From: Planktothrix sp. PCC 11201
GTDB taxonomy: Bacteria > Cyanobacteriota > Cyanobacteriia > Cyanobacteriales > Microcoleaceae
Direction of reading: 5' to 3'
DNA length: 64,000 bases
NCBI RefSeq assembly: GCF_900009135.1
Contig: NZ_LT797711.1
Location: 682,138 to 746,137 of the forward strand
Shown here one piece after another: positions 7,861-18,500 of this stretch; within the stretch, counting starts at the first letter, position 1, and each line of letters starts with the position of its first letter. Made by a program: the position numbers and the translations under genes. Below the pieces are notes generated by a model. The model was not told the origin of the DNA and did no database searches. It saw nothing but the letters and a program-made list of their open reading frames with translations.

Positions 7861-10270
7861 GACTAACGAGGGGTTCAATTAATTTAATAATCTGTTCAAA
7901 TTCAAACTTACGCACAAGTTGTGTAAGGGATTGTATCAAATGAGTTTCTATATGAGGAATTTGTGTGATTAGTTGCATAACTAGACCCGTGTTCGCTTCA
8001 AGAGTAGCTTGATAGAGCTCAACTATCCACTCCTTAGGCATACAGGTCAATTGTTGAGATGTCAAGGCACTATCCAGGTTAATATCTGACACAGAGGGTT
8101 TTGTTTCTGAATAAATATATCTTACACCTAAATGTTTGGTAAGTGTCTCAAAAATATTATGCTCCGTAAAGGGTTTTCTAATAAAATCATCACATCCAGC
8201 CGATAGCACAATAGCTTTTTCCTCCTCTAAAACACTGGCAGTTAGGGCAATTACGGCGGTTGCATTGCCTTTTGTTGTGGATTTAATATATTTTATCGCT
8301 TCATAGCCATCCATGACCGGCATTCGCATATCCATCCAAATTAAATGGGGTTCCCACTGGTTCCAAATTGCGATCGCTTCTAGTCCATTTCTGGCTTCTT
8401 TTACCTCAAATCCTAGGGGTTGTAAAAGTTTAATTAATAATTTTCGATTCACTTCTTTGTCATCAACCGTTAGCAATTTGTAGGTCGGTTGACCTTTGAC
8501 TAAACCCAATACAATCCGCTTGGCTTCCGTTGGCTTATCCTGGGAATTTTGACCCCGTTGGACTCGAATTTGGAATCTAAAGGTTGTCCCTTGATGCAAT
8601 TGGCTTTCAACTTGAATTTCTCCCCCCATTAATTGGACAAATTTCTGACTAATGGCTAATCCTAAACCCGTCCCTTCTTGGGATTCTTTTCCCGCTTGAG
8701 CTTGAGTAAATACCTGAAAGAGTTTTGGCAATTCTTGGGGAGAAATTCCCACCCCAGTGTCCCGAACGTGAAACTCCAATAGGGCGCTATCGGTGTCTGG
8801 GGTTTCTCGTCGAAGCACCATTAAAGTCACCCCACCCTCGGGGGTAAATTTAATCCCATTACTGAGTAAATTAATTAAAACTTGACGGAGCTTAACCTGA
8901 TCGCTATAAATATATTGAGGAACCGATGGATCTCGCTCAAAAATTAAATTTAATCCCGCATTCGCCGATCTCAGATGCAACATATCTTCTAAATCATCTA
9001 ACAACTGATATAAATCAAAATGGGTAAGATTTAATGTGGTTTTTCCCGCTTCTATTTTGGAGAAATCCAGAATATTATTAATCATGGTTAGGAGATACTC
9101 CCCACTGCGATAGATAATCCCAGCATTTTCCAAATGTTCTAGGGGAAGATTCGGCGTCCTAAGCATGATTTGAGAGAACCCTAAAATCGCATTCAAAGGC
9201 GATCGCAATTCATGACTCATATTCGCAATAAAGATACTTTTAGCTTGATTGGCAACTTCCGCTTTTTCCTTGGCTTTTTCCAGTTGTAATGTTCGTTCTT
9301 TGACTGTATCTTCTAAATTAGCCAGAGTTAACTCTAATTTGTTGGTGGCTTTTTGCTTTTCATCAATTATGGCGGATAAAATCAGAGAAGTGACCGCAAA
9401 AACCCCAATAAATAATTGAACTAAAAATAAAGATTGATTCGGTGATGCTTTAACAAACGGGCCAAATCCTAGGGCAGTGGCAATAATACTCACAGAGGAA
9501 ACGATGGCTACCATCACAATCGAAAACTTTTTACCCAAAGTAAATACAGTTAAAATAAGTAACAGCAAGAAAATATATTCAACAGAAATATTTTTGATAA
9601 AAGTTATCCATAAAACCACAATTGTACCGATGCTCACCAAGCCGATTATTGATAATTTAATTTTCGGGGGCAGTTTATTGGCTCCCGGGACAGGACGAAT
9701 AGTAGGAATTAAAAATAGGGGAGTAAAAATTACATGACCCAAGGCACTGGAGGCCCACATTGTAAAGAAAGAATTCCAGTAAGTTTCGGCTGAATAGAAC
9801 CCGATATAAACAGCAGTATTAACGATCAGAAGGGGAGGCAATATGGGAACTAAAAGGCAGGATAAAATAAAAAAAGTAATTACTCCATTAATACTATTAA
9901 ATAAATTTTTAATGTTAGTATATTTTTTGAGTAGTAATGTAATAAATAAAGGTTGTAAATAATTGGCTAAAATACAAGCAACATTAATCAAAATCAAACT
10001 CGTAAATGATTTTATGGAACTATGGTTATCAATTAATCCTACTATTGAACCAAAAGCAATTGCTGGAAATACTTTTGAACCGAATAAAATGACAGCAGCT
10101 AAAACCATACCCGCCGGCAACCAAATCGCAGAAGAACCATGTACAGATGTAACATTGATGCTAAATTTTACTCCCAGAAGGTAAGCAATTCCCAAACAAA
10201 TATTAATCACAATCAGCCTGAATGATTCTGATTTTTGATAACGAAAAACTTGCTGATTAAATAGTTTCAT
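7850..10270 (-). CDS. MASE1-type hybrid sensor histidine kinase
   Basis: This is a membrane sensor kinase. The N-terminal about 310 residues contain several hydrophobic segments typical of MASE1 sensors (VHGSSAIWLPAGMVLAAVIL is characteristic). A coiled coil follows, then the HisKA dimerisation domain with the phospho-acceptor His in NMSHELRSPLNAILGF. The ATPase domain shows NLLSNGIKFTPEGG (N box), DTGVGI and GTGLGLAIS. A receiver domain has its acceptor Asp in WMDMRMPVMDGYEAIKYI and Lys in FIRKPFTE, and a C-terminal helical tail of about 90 residues ends the protein. The ATG at 10270 is used as the start; a TTG further upstream lies inside the adjacent MITE. The gene overlaps the GGDEF regulator downstream. 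It follows mcyJ on the same strand after about 230 bp but has its own upstream region. A close paralogue lies at the right edge of the window. Confidence 0.92.
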   Translation of the reverse strand: MKLFNQQVFRYQKSESFRLIVINICLGIAYLLGVKFSINVTSVHGSSAIWLPAGMVLAAVILFGSKVFPAIAFGSIVGLIDNHSSIKSFTSLILINVACILANYLQPLFITLLLKKYTNIKNLFNSINGVITFFILSCLLVPILPPLLIVNTAVYIGFYSAETYWNSFFTMWASSALGHVIFTPLFLIPTIRPVPGANKLPPKIKLSIIGLVSIGTIVVLWITFIKNISVEYIFLLLLILTVFTLGKKFSIVMVAIVSSVSIIATALGFGPFVKASPNQSLFLVQLFIGVFAVTSLILSAIIDEKQKATNKLELTLANLEDTVKERTLQLEKAKEKAEVANQAKSIFIANMSHELRSPLNAILGFSQIMLRTPNLPLEHLENAGIIYRSGEYLLTMINNILDFSKIEAGKTTLNLTHFDLYQLLDDLEDMLHLRSANAGLNLIFERDPSVPQYIYSDQVKLRQVLINLLSNGIKFTPEGGVTLMVLRRETPDTDSALLEFHVRDTGVGISPQELPKLFQVFTQAQAGKESQEGTGLGLAISQKFVQLMGGEIQVESQLHQGTTFRFQIRVQRGQNSQDKPTEAKRIVLGLVKGQPTYKLLTVDDKEVNRKLLIKLLQPLGFEVKEARNGLEAIAIWNQWEPHLIWMDMRMPVMDGYEAIKYIKSTTKGNATAVIALTASVLEEEKAIVLSAGCDDFIRKPFTEHNIFETLTKHLGVRYIYSETKPSVSDINLDSALTSQQLTCMPKEWIVELYQATLEANTGLVMQLITQIPHIETHLIQSLTQLVRKFEFEQIIKLIEPLVSHES

Positions 10271-10292
10271 ATTTTTTTTGAGATTTAATAAA

Positions 10293-10426
10293 TATAGCAA
10301 TCCTAAATAGGTTGTAACATGGGTTCCTGGCTGTGCCCGGGTTTCAATCTCATTTATATAGATGGAATCCCCGTGCGTTCACGCCGGGGCGGCTGTCAAC
10401 TCCACAACTCAAATAGGATTGCTATA
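10293..10426. mobile_element. MITE-like element with 12-bp terminal inverted repeats
   Basis: TATAGCAATCCT at 10293-10304 is matched in inverted orientation by AGGATTGCTATA at 10415-10426, and both ends begin with TA, as in elements mobilised by Tc1/mariner-IS630-type transposases. The 134-bp element carries no coding sequence. Its interior includes an imperfect hairpin with CCCC/GGGG arms (10369-10389) followed by GGCTGTCAAC, which looks like the structured right end of IS200/IS605-type elements. It sits in the spacer between mcyJ and the kinase gene and may influence the kinase promoter. Confidence 0.65.
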
Positions 10427-10499
10427 GTAATCTCAGGGGAATTTGTCTGTTTTTTTTCTTGTACTGAGATAGTGATTGGTCATAGCTGATTTAATCTAA

Positions 10500-11429
10500 T
10501 TAATGGGGTTTTTCTCCAGAAAATAAAAGATAATCGTCAAATGCCATAAACCACCCCCTATTTCTTGACCAAACCTCAATTCCTGGGTTATCTTTTTGCA
10601 GATCAATAACTAAATCATGTTTGCTGATTCCCTGACTAACTTGGGCAAAATAATGAACCATTGCTGGCCAAACATATTCGCTAATGGGGATAGCTTGGAT
10701 ATTAACAAATCCATGTTTTTTCAGTTTTTCTACATAAGTATGCCGATCATATTGATTGACGAAAGGAATGCACATTTTTTTACTATTAAGCTTCAGCCAA
10801 AAGTTAATTTCTCGTCCCTCTCTAGGCAAACAATCTGCTAAAGCCAGCTTTCCACCCGGGCGCAACACTCGAAATGCCTCCGCAAAAAAATCCTCCCGGG
10901 TATCAAAATGAAAAGCACATTCTAAGGCCGTAACTTTATCAAAAGAGTTCTCGGGAAAAGGGATTTTTGTGGCCGAGCCCACCTGAAGATTTATCCGATC
11001 AGCTAATCCCATTTTAGCGACTCTTGCTTGAGCAATTTCTACTTGTAGCTCCGTTGTATTTAGTCCAATAATTGAATCGACCTGATTTTCCCGCACCCAG
11101 AGTAAATCTTGTTCAGCAAAACCAAACCCGACATCTAAAACTTGATCTCCAGCTTGAAGTTCGGCTATTTCTCCTAATTTACGAGCTAAAGCGGTGCAAG
11201 CACCATTATAAGTGGTTTCTGCTTGCCAATAGCCGAAATTTAGCCATTGGGGAATATTGGGATCATGAAGATTAGGATCTCGTTTGGCTATATTAGTATA
11301 AAGTTCAGATACCATAAATTTGTCTTGCAAAAACGAGATTTCCCTAATCGGATGCTGAATAAATTCTTTAATGATCATCCAGCGATTACGCCATTCATCT
11401 TTCAAGGGAATTTTGCCAATATTTTCCAA
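10500..11429 (-). CDS. mcyJ: McyJ, Adda O-methyltransferase
   Basis: This is an S-adenosylmethionine-dependent methyltransferase of 309 residues, the expected length for McyJ, which O-methylates the C-9 hydroxyl of the Adda side chain of microcystin. The SAM-binding motif I reads QVLDVGFGFAEQD (about residue 98). VTALECAFHFDTRED matches the motif II region, and RVLRPGGKLALADCLPREG the motif III region. Its place after mcyC at the end of the minus-strand operon matches the Planktothrix cluster. I take the TTG at 11429 as the start because an AAGGAG element lies about 9 bases upstream. The next in-frame ATG, about 17 codons later, has no such element. The spacer to mcyC is only 92 bp, so cotranscription is likely. 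Confidence 0.95.
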   Translation of the reverse strand: MENIGKIPLKDEWRNRWMIIKEFIQHPIREISFLQDKFMVSELYTNIAKRDPNLHDPNIPQWLNFGYWQAETTYNGACTALARKLGEIAELQAGDQVLDVGFGFAEQDLLWVRENQVDSIIGLNTTELQVEIAQARVAKMGLADRINLQVGSATKIPFPENSFDKVTALECAFHFDTREDFFAEAFRVLRPGGKLALADCLPREGREINFWLKLNSKKMCIPFVNQYDRHTYVEKLKKHGFVNIQAIPISEYVWPAMVHYFAQVSQGISKHDLVIDLQKDNPGIEVWSRNRGWFMAFDDYLLFSGEKPH

Positions 11430-11521
11430 ATCAATATTCTCCTTTACTTTAGTTCTTCAATTTTAACAGCAATAGAATCCGTAATCAACAGAATATATTA
11501 GACTCAGAGATGTTTTGAAAG

Positions 11522-14500
11522 TTAATTTTTTAGTCCCTTCAAACTCATGTTAAGAATACGATTAATAATAGTGGCATTTTGTTGCAGATAGGGAGGATCG
11601 ATCATCTCACGATGAACACCGGAGGCATAATAATTAATTCGTTGCCCTTTTGTCGCTTGTATCCAATCATCTTCAACATCATAGTTGCCCTCAGCACGGA
11701 TCAGATGAATAGTCCCATTAATTTGCACATTTTTTAGGTCGGAATTCCAGAGAAAATTAAAGTATTCCCAAACTTGGTTATAAGTGCGATCGCGTAATTT
11801 TTGGTTTTCTAAAAAGTAACGTCTTAATTCCTGACGTTTGGGATTTAATAAGAAACCATCAACTCCAGCTTTTATTTCTGACATATCAGCTTTTTTTGCC
11901 TCACTACCGCCTCGGTAGGTATCTAGTAAAATAATGTCAGAAACCACCCGGCCACGGCTTTCTAACTTTTCAGCAATTAACATTGCTAAAAAACCTCCGG
12001 CGGAATGTCCCATTAATTTTAGGTCTTGATCAGGAGATAAATGATCGATTAATTCCGCATATTGTTCTAACATTAATTCATCGGCGATATATCTAAAAGT
12101 ATAGATAGTATAATCTGTTAAATAATCAGCTAAATTTGTATAAGCTGTGGCAAAACCCAGGGCAGGAGGAAATAAAAATACAGCCCTTTTTTGCTGTTTA
12201 TTAAACACAACATAAGGACGTTCTTTTGGTTGAATATTCATTTCTTTGGCATAGATAATATATTCACTTAATTCCGCCACCGTCGGTTTTTCATAAATGA
12301 TTGATAAGGGAATTTCTATCTCTGTCTCTTGATAAATAAGTGCCATGAGATTCATCGCTTGTAAGGAATGACCACCCAAATCAAAGAAGTTATCATTTAC
12401 TCCTATCTTGGATATCTGTAGAAGTTGTTGCCAAATATTGACTAATAGGGCTTCAGTTTGATTACCCGGGGCTAAATACGGGGATTCAACTATTGATGTC
12501 TGATCGGGTTTTGGTAATTTTTTAATATCTATTTTACCATTGGGATTTAAGGGAAATTCCGATAGAATTACAAAGGCGGAAGGGAGCATATAAACTGGCA
12601 ATTTAGCCTGTAAAAAAATCCGCAGTTCCCCAGGAGTTACTGATAGGTTTTTTCCGACTATATAAGCGACTAAACGTTTGTTTTCAGCCGGATCTGTTTG
12701 CAGAATAATAACTGTTTGTTTGACTTGGGGATGGGTGGCTAAAAGGGATTCAATTTCTCCTAATTCAATCCGTAAACCTCGCAGTTTGACTTGGTTATCA
12801 ATCCGACCCAGAAATTCAATATTCCCATCGGGTAGATAACGAGCTAAATCTCCACTTTTATACAATTTACCTTTACCAAAAGGGTTAGAAATAAAATTTT
12901 TGGCAGTTAACTCAGGTTGGTTAAGATAACCTCTAGCTAAAGGCACACCCCCAATATGTAGTTCTCCAGCAACGCCAATGGGAACGGGTTGTAAATATTG
13001 ATCAAGGATGTAAATTTGGGTATTGGCAATGGGGCGACCAATGGGAATTATTTGATAATTAGACCCAGGTTTACACTGAAAGTAAGTGGCATCAACTGCT
13101 GTTTCTGTTGGCCCGTAAAGATTATGTAATTCACAGTTTAATCTTTCAAAAAATAGTTGATTTAGTTCATAAGATAGGGCTTCTCCACCACAAAATATTC
13201 GCTTTAAGCAACGACAACTTTCTAAGTTTGGTTGTTGTAAAAAAACTCGCAACATTGAAGGGACAAAACAGATTTGGGTGACTTGTTGCCGGGCAATCAA
13301 ATTAATTAAGTAAGCTATATCTTTATGACCTTCAGGTTTAGCCAATACCAGGGTAGTACCAGATATTAAAGACCAGAATATTTCCCAGACTGAAGGATCA
13401 AAACTAAAAGGAGTTAATTGTAGGATACGATCTTCTAGTGTGAGTGGGTAACCATCAATCATTCGCCATAAATTATTACAAATACTCCGATGAAGATTCA
13501 TCACGCCCTTGGGTTTTCCGGTCGAACCAGAAGTATAAATAACATAGGCTAAATTTTCCGAGGTTACTGCATTGATCGGATTTTCTTGGCTATAGTTTGC
13601 TATGCTCTGCCAGTCCCTATCTAAACATAGCAACTCGGCTTGATTGGGTGGTAAAAATTGTACTAAAGACTGCTGGGTTAACAAGATAGAACAGCCGGAA
13701 TCAGATATCATATAGGCTAAACGTTCTGCTGGATAATTAGGATCTAAAGGTACATAAGCTCCCCCAGCTTTTAAAATTCCCAATATGCCGATGATCATTT
13801 CCAGAGAACGTTCAATAAAAATCCCCACCAATACTTCTGGTTTTACTCCTTTTTCTTGTAAATAATAGGCTAATTGGTTTCCCCGTTTATTTAACTGTTG
13901 GTAGGTCAATTTTTGGTCTTCAAAGATTACTGCTATTGCGTCAGGGTTAATTTTTACTTGTTCTTCAAATAGTTGATGCAAACATTTATCTTGAGGATAT
14001 TCAGCCTGAGTATTATTCCAGTCTATTAGTAATTGATCACGTTCTTCAGGAGTTAGTAAATTAATTTGTGATAATTGAATATTAGGATTTTCAATTACTG
14101 TTTGAATAATTTGTAAAAAGTGACCGCTCATTCTAGCGATTGTTTCAGGTCGAAATAAATCGGGTTCGTATTCTATGGCTAATCTGAGATTATTGCCATC
14201 TTCAAAGAAACTCCAAGTCAAATCAAATTGGGCAGTGCGTGGTTTTAAGGGATATTCTTGATGTTGAATTCCAGGAATTTCCATCACTGTTTTGCTTTCT
14301 TTACTCAACAGTGAAAACATGACATCAAATAACGGATTTCGTAATAAATCCCGTTCTAAATTGAGAGCGGATACTAATTTGTCAAAAGGATAATCACCAT
14401 ATTCATAAGCATCGAGACAGGTATTAGTTACTTCTGTCAATACTTGTTTAAAAGTTCCAGATTCTGGGATTAAAGTTCTTAAAGCCAAAGTATTAACATA

Positions 14501-15418
14501 AAATCCTATTTGGTTTTCTAAATCTGGATGATTTCGTCCAGAAATAGGGATACCAATAACTAAATCCGGCTGTCCTGTGTAACGGTAGAGTAATATTTTA
14601 AATAAGGTTAGCAAGGTAATAAATAGAGTTGTCTGATTTTTGGCTGCAAAACTGCGTAATTGTTCACTCAAACTCTGACTAAAATGATAGGTATATGAAG
14701 TTGCTTGAGAAGATTTTAATTGAGGTCTAGGGAAGTCAGTGGGTAAGTTCAGGATGGGGGGATGTTCGGCAAAAAGATCGCACCAATAATTATGTTGTTC
14801 TCTAACTTCTTCACTTTCTAACCACTGGTTTTGCCATGCAGTGTAATCTTTATACTGCAATTCTAGCGGAGGTAATACAGCATTTTTTTGTTGAATATAA
14901 GCAAAGTATAAAGTCACGAACTCTTTAAATATAATATCAAGTGATCTCGCATCACCAATAATATGATGTATTGTTAAACCAAACAGAAATTCCTCCGATT
15001 TAATCTGCACTAATAAAACTCGCATTAGAGGTAATTTATCTAAATCAAACCGTGAATTAGCTGATTCCTGAATCAAGGTATCAGCTAGGATTTCAGCATC
15101 TTTTTGTCCTCTTAAATCCCTAAAAATGACTAATTGTTCCTTAGCAATATTTTCATGAACAATTTGCTGAATATTTCCAGCTATACTGGCAAAAGTAGTC
15201 CGCAAAATTTCGTGGCGATTAACAATTTCTTGAAAAGATTCTGTGAATATCGAAACATTTAACTTGCCCTGTATTCTGATAGCTAGTCTAATATTATAGG
15301 CACTGGAATATTCATTGATATGGTGTAAAATCCAAAGCCGTCTTTGGCCGTGAGATACGTCATAATATTGTTGCTTTGCTAGGGGGTTAATCGGGTCAGA
15401 TTGTTGTAAGTTGCTCAT
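11522..15418 (-). CDS. mcyC: McyC, NRPS C-A-PCP-TE (residue 4 and cyclisation)
   Basis: McyC is the last synthetase of the microcystin line. It has 1298 residues with condensation (HHIIGDARS near residue 156), adenylation (YTSGSTGKPKGV near 630), carrier (FDLGGHSLQAMNL near 1012) and C-terminal type I thioesterase (LMGHSAGGF near 1137). The thioesterase releases the chain as a macrocycle. The adenylation pocket read by alignment to GrsA is D-P-W-C-F-G-L-V-D-K. The acidic Asp at position 331 suits a basic side chain, consistent with Arg at position 4. The condensation motif has Ala where HHxxxDG has Gly. The adenylation domain is strikingly similar, in DNA and protein, to the first one of McyB. 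The start is an ATG whose surroundings are duplicated at the mcyB stop codon. Confidence 0.96.
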   Translation of the reverse strand: MSNLQQSDPINPLAKQQYYDVSHGQRRLWILHHINEYSSAYNIRLAIRIQGKLNVSIFTESFQEIVNRHEILRTTFASIAGNIQQIVHENIAKEQLVIFRDLRGQKDAEILADTLIQESANSRFDLDKLPLMRVLLVQIKSEEFLFGLTIHHIIGDARSLDIIFKEFVTLYFAYIQQKNAVLPPLELQYKDYTAWQNQWLESEEVREQHNYWCDLFAEHPPILNLPTDFPRPQLKSSQATSYTYHFSQSLSEQLRSFAAKNQTTLFITLLTLFKILLYRYTGQPDLVIGIPISGRNHPDLENQIGFYVNTLALRTLIPESGTFKQVLTEVTNTCLDAYEYGDYPFDKLVSALNLERDLLRNPLFDVMFSLLSKESKTVMEIPGIQHQEYPLKPRTAQFDLTWSFFEDGNNLRLAIEYEPDLFRPETIARMSGHFLQIIQTVIENPNIQLSQINLLTPEERDQLLIDWNNTQAEYPQDKCLHQLFEEQVKINPDAIAVIFEDQKLTYQQLNKRGNQLAYYLQEKGVKPEVLVGIFIERSLEMIIGILGILKAGGAYVPLDPNYPAERLAYMISDSGCSILLTQQSLVQFLPPNQAELLCLDRDWQSIANYSQENPINAVTSENLAYVIYTSGSTGKPKGVMNLHRSICNNLWRMIDGYPLTLEDRILQLTPFSFDPSVWEIFWSLISGTTLVLAKPEGHKDIAYLINLIARQQVTQICFVPSMLRVFLQQPNLESCRCLKRIFCGGEALSYELNQLFFERLNCELHNLYGPTETAVDATYFQCKPGSNYQIIPIGRPIANTQIYILDQYLQPVPIGVAGELHIGGVPLARGYLNQPELTAKNFISNPFGKGKLYKSGDLARYLPDGNIEFLGRIDNQVKLRGLRIELGEIESLLATHPQVKQTVIILQTDPAENKRLVAYIVGKNLSVTPGELRIFLQAKLPVYMLPSAFVILSEFPLNPNGKIDIKKLPKPDQTSIVESPYLAPGNQTEALLVNIWQQLLQISKIGVNDNFFDLGGHSLQAMNLMALIYQETEIEIPLSIIYEKPTVAELSEYIIYAKEMNIQPKERPYVVFNKQQKRAVFLFPPALGFATAYTNLADYLTDYTIYTFRYIADELMLEQYAELIDHLSPDQDLKLMGHSAGGFLAMLIAEKLESRGRVVSDIILLDTYRGGSEAKKADMSEIKAGVDGFLLNPKRQELRRYFLENQKLRDRTYNQVWEYFNFLWNSDLKNVQINGTIHLIRAEGNYDVEDDWIQATKGQRINYYASGVHREMIDPPYLQQNATIINRILNMSLKGLKN

Positions 15419-15517
15419 TTTGTTTGTTGTGATTGAATTGTTAAAATTTGCTTTTTATTAAAAAAATTAGTTGATAGTGTCTGATAAATTGCTCATTTTG
15501 TTTGTCGTGATTGAATT
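15411..15517. repeat. near-perfect 29-bp direct duplication at the mcyB-mcyC junction
   Basis: 15411-15439 and 15489-15517 are identical except for one base (T/C), 78 bp apart, and similarity continues a little further with a small gap. The right copy contains the mcyB stop codon and the left copy contains the mcyC start codon. In both copies the minus strand reads AAAATGAGCAA, so the ATGA holds a potential start and stop together. This indicates a short segmental duplication. Confidence 0.85.
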
Positions 15518-18500
15518 AAAATCGCTTGTTCTTTTAATATATTATGAGTGAAAATTTCGCGTAATCGTAGTGAAACTCCAAACTGATTACGGATTTGGGA
15601 CACTAATCGCATGGCTTTTAAACTATTTCCTCCGAGTTCAAAAAATGACTGATTATTGTCACTCACTTCTACCTCCAATAATTCACCCCAAACCGAGGCT
15701 AATAAAGCCTCTTGTTGATTAAACCCAGTGGGTTTACTAATTGATTGGGTAATATTTTCTTCGGGTTTTGGTAAGGCTAGGCGATGAATTTTGCCATTAG
15801 GTAACAACGGAAAAGATTCTAATTGGATTAAAAAAGTTGGCTGCATATAAGTCGGTAACACTTGTTTTAGTTTTTGGCTGATTTGTTCACAATTTACCGT
15901 ATTATTGCCTTGATAATATGCAATTACTGTTACTAATTCTTCTTTTTTATCCGCGATTACTAGTGCTTTTCTGACACCATCAATGGCAGCAACTGCATCT
16001 TCAATTTCTCCTAACTCAATCCTTACCCCATTCAATTTTATTTGGTTATCACTCCGTCGTCCTATTACCTCTAAAGTCAGGTCGGGTAGCAATCTTCCCA
16101 AGTCTCCGGTACGATAAACTAAATCATTCCCTTGATTCAAAGGATTGGGAACAAAAGCTGATTTTGTTAAGATTTCATCTTGATAATAACCTTTAGTTAA
16201 ATAGGGCGATTTGACAAAAATTTCTCCAACTTCTCCTATAGCACAGGGACGATTTCCGTCAATAACTGCGAATGCAGCATCGGGCAATGTTTTGCCCCCA
16301 GGTACTCGCGCATAGGAAATATTATTGGGTTTGGGTATTCGATAAAAATGTTTAACAAAAGTTGTTTCACTGGCTCCATAAATATTGACAAATTCTGTCT
16401 GATTACCAAAAACTTCATGCCATTCACACAATTCTTTGACAAATAATGGTTCTCCTCCTAACACTAATACCTGTAAATTTTTGAGCAATTGATCAGCATT
16501 AGGTAAATGACGACCAATATTTAAAAATAGACGCATTACCGATGGTACAGTGTGCAGTAAGTTAATCTGCCATTCTCCCAACCGTAGTAGCAAACGCTCT
16601 AAATCTTCGCGGTCTATACTATCAGGAATATAAAGAGTTCCTCCTGAACATAAAGTTACGAGAGTTTCCCTCAGATAAGGATCAAAGTTAATTTGAGCAA
16701 TCTGCAAACAACGCCAGTGATGATTAATTCCAAATTCAATTTTTTCCCAATTTATGAAGTGACGTAAGCTGCCATGACTTCCTAAGATGGCTTTAGGTTC
16801 ACCCGTTGAACCTGAAGTAAATATAATATAGTTAGAATCATCAGCATCCGGCATTAATAAATCTTTCTTATTATTGTTTTCTACGATAGGAAATTCTTGA
16901 TAATTTGTGCCATTCCATTGATAATATTGCTGGATTTCTTGATGATTAATGACCAACAAATTAGGCGGTTTTGCCAATACTAATAATCGAGGTTTAATCA
17001 CCTCTAAATTTTCTGCGGCTATCAGGATTATGGCGGGGACGGTTTTAACAATCATGCGTTGCCAGCGTTCCTCTGGTTCATCTAAACGCAGGGGTAAATA
17101 AATTCCTCCAGCTTTAAATACCGCCAGCATTGCTATTACCTGACGGTAATCTCCTTCGAGGATGATACCGCAAATACTATCCTTTTGTATACCTAAATCT
17201 TTTAAAATATAAGCCCAAGAGTCAGTCAGTTTATCTAATTCCTGATAGCTAAATTTTCCCCCAGGATAAACAATTGATATTTGCTCAGGTGTGGCTTTTA
17301 CTTGTTCAGTAAAATCATGGATAACGGTACGAGTTTCTAGGCTAGGGATGGGATTAATAAAACTTTCGATAAAATCGGTTTCTGCTGCTGATAAAAGAGA
17401 AATTTCACTGACAGGTTGCTGGGGATTTACTAACATCTCAGTTAGCAATTTATCGAAATGAACCAGACATTTTTTCATTCTATCAGTTTGGAATAGGTCT
17501 GTATTATAAATCAAATCTAACCTGATATTTTCATTGTCTTCAATAAAAACAAAAGATAGATCAAATTTGCTGGTGGGTGTGAGGGAATCCAGAGATTTTA
17601 TTTGTAATTTTTCTAGGTCTACAGATTGACCAAAATTTTGCAGTAAGACCAATACATCAAATAATGGTGTCCGGTTAATTTCCCGGGAAATTGCTAATTC
17701 TTCTACTAAAATATCAAAGGGATAATCACTATGTTCAAATGCTTGGGTGACGGTTTGACGGACTTGGGCAAGACAATGTTTATAGCCTTGTTTTGGTTCA
17801 ATTTGGTCACGAATAACCAAGGTATTAAGAAATAAACCGATTAAAGATTGCAGTTGAGGATGATTGCGAGTGGCAATTTCTGTACCAATGGTAATGTCAT
17901 TTTGACCACTGTAGCGATAAAGTAATATTTTTACGGCTGCTACCAGTGCCATAAACAAAGTGCTTTCTGTTTGTTGACAAATATTTCTTAATTTGGAGAT
18001 AATTTCTGGTCTAAATATCCAGCTTAAATGTGAACCATTGAAAGTCTTAATTGCCGGTCGTTGGAAATCCGTTGGTAAATGAACCCGGGGAATTTGTCCA
18101 TTGTCCAGTTTTTGTCGCCAGTAATCTAGGTTTTTTCTATAATCTTGATTGCGTAAAATATTGGCCTGCCATGCTGCATATTCTTTGTATTGTATCGGCA
18201 ATTTATCTAAGTTTGGTTGTAAACCTTTAACAAAGTAATTGTAATATTTTAAGCATTCTTTAGCCAATAAATTCATTGACCAACCATCACAAATAATATG
18301 ATGAATTTCTAGCAATAAAATATATTTATGGTCTGACAATTTATAAATATTAGACCGCAATAATGGGTCGTTTTCTAAATCGAAAGGCTTTCTCTGTTGT
18401 TGAATATTTTCTAAGATGTGAATTTCAGCATTAGGTTCGTTAGTCCAATCTTGAATTTCAACTTTAAAAGGAGAATTTGCTATAATTTTTTGCCTAGGTT

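Noticed and set aside
8206..8368. Assembly duplication as the cause of the two similar kinase ends
   Set aside because: The two copies differ at scattered positions, including amino-acid changes and different C-terminal tails, so they are true paralogues.
10361..10400. A full IS200/IS605 element with TnpB guide RNA
   Set aside because: Only a possible right-end hairpin is present, and no tnpA or tnpB frame occurs within or near it.
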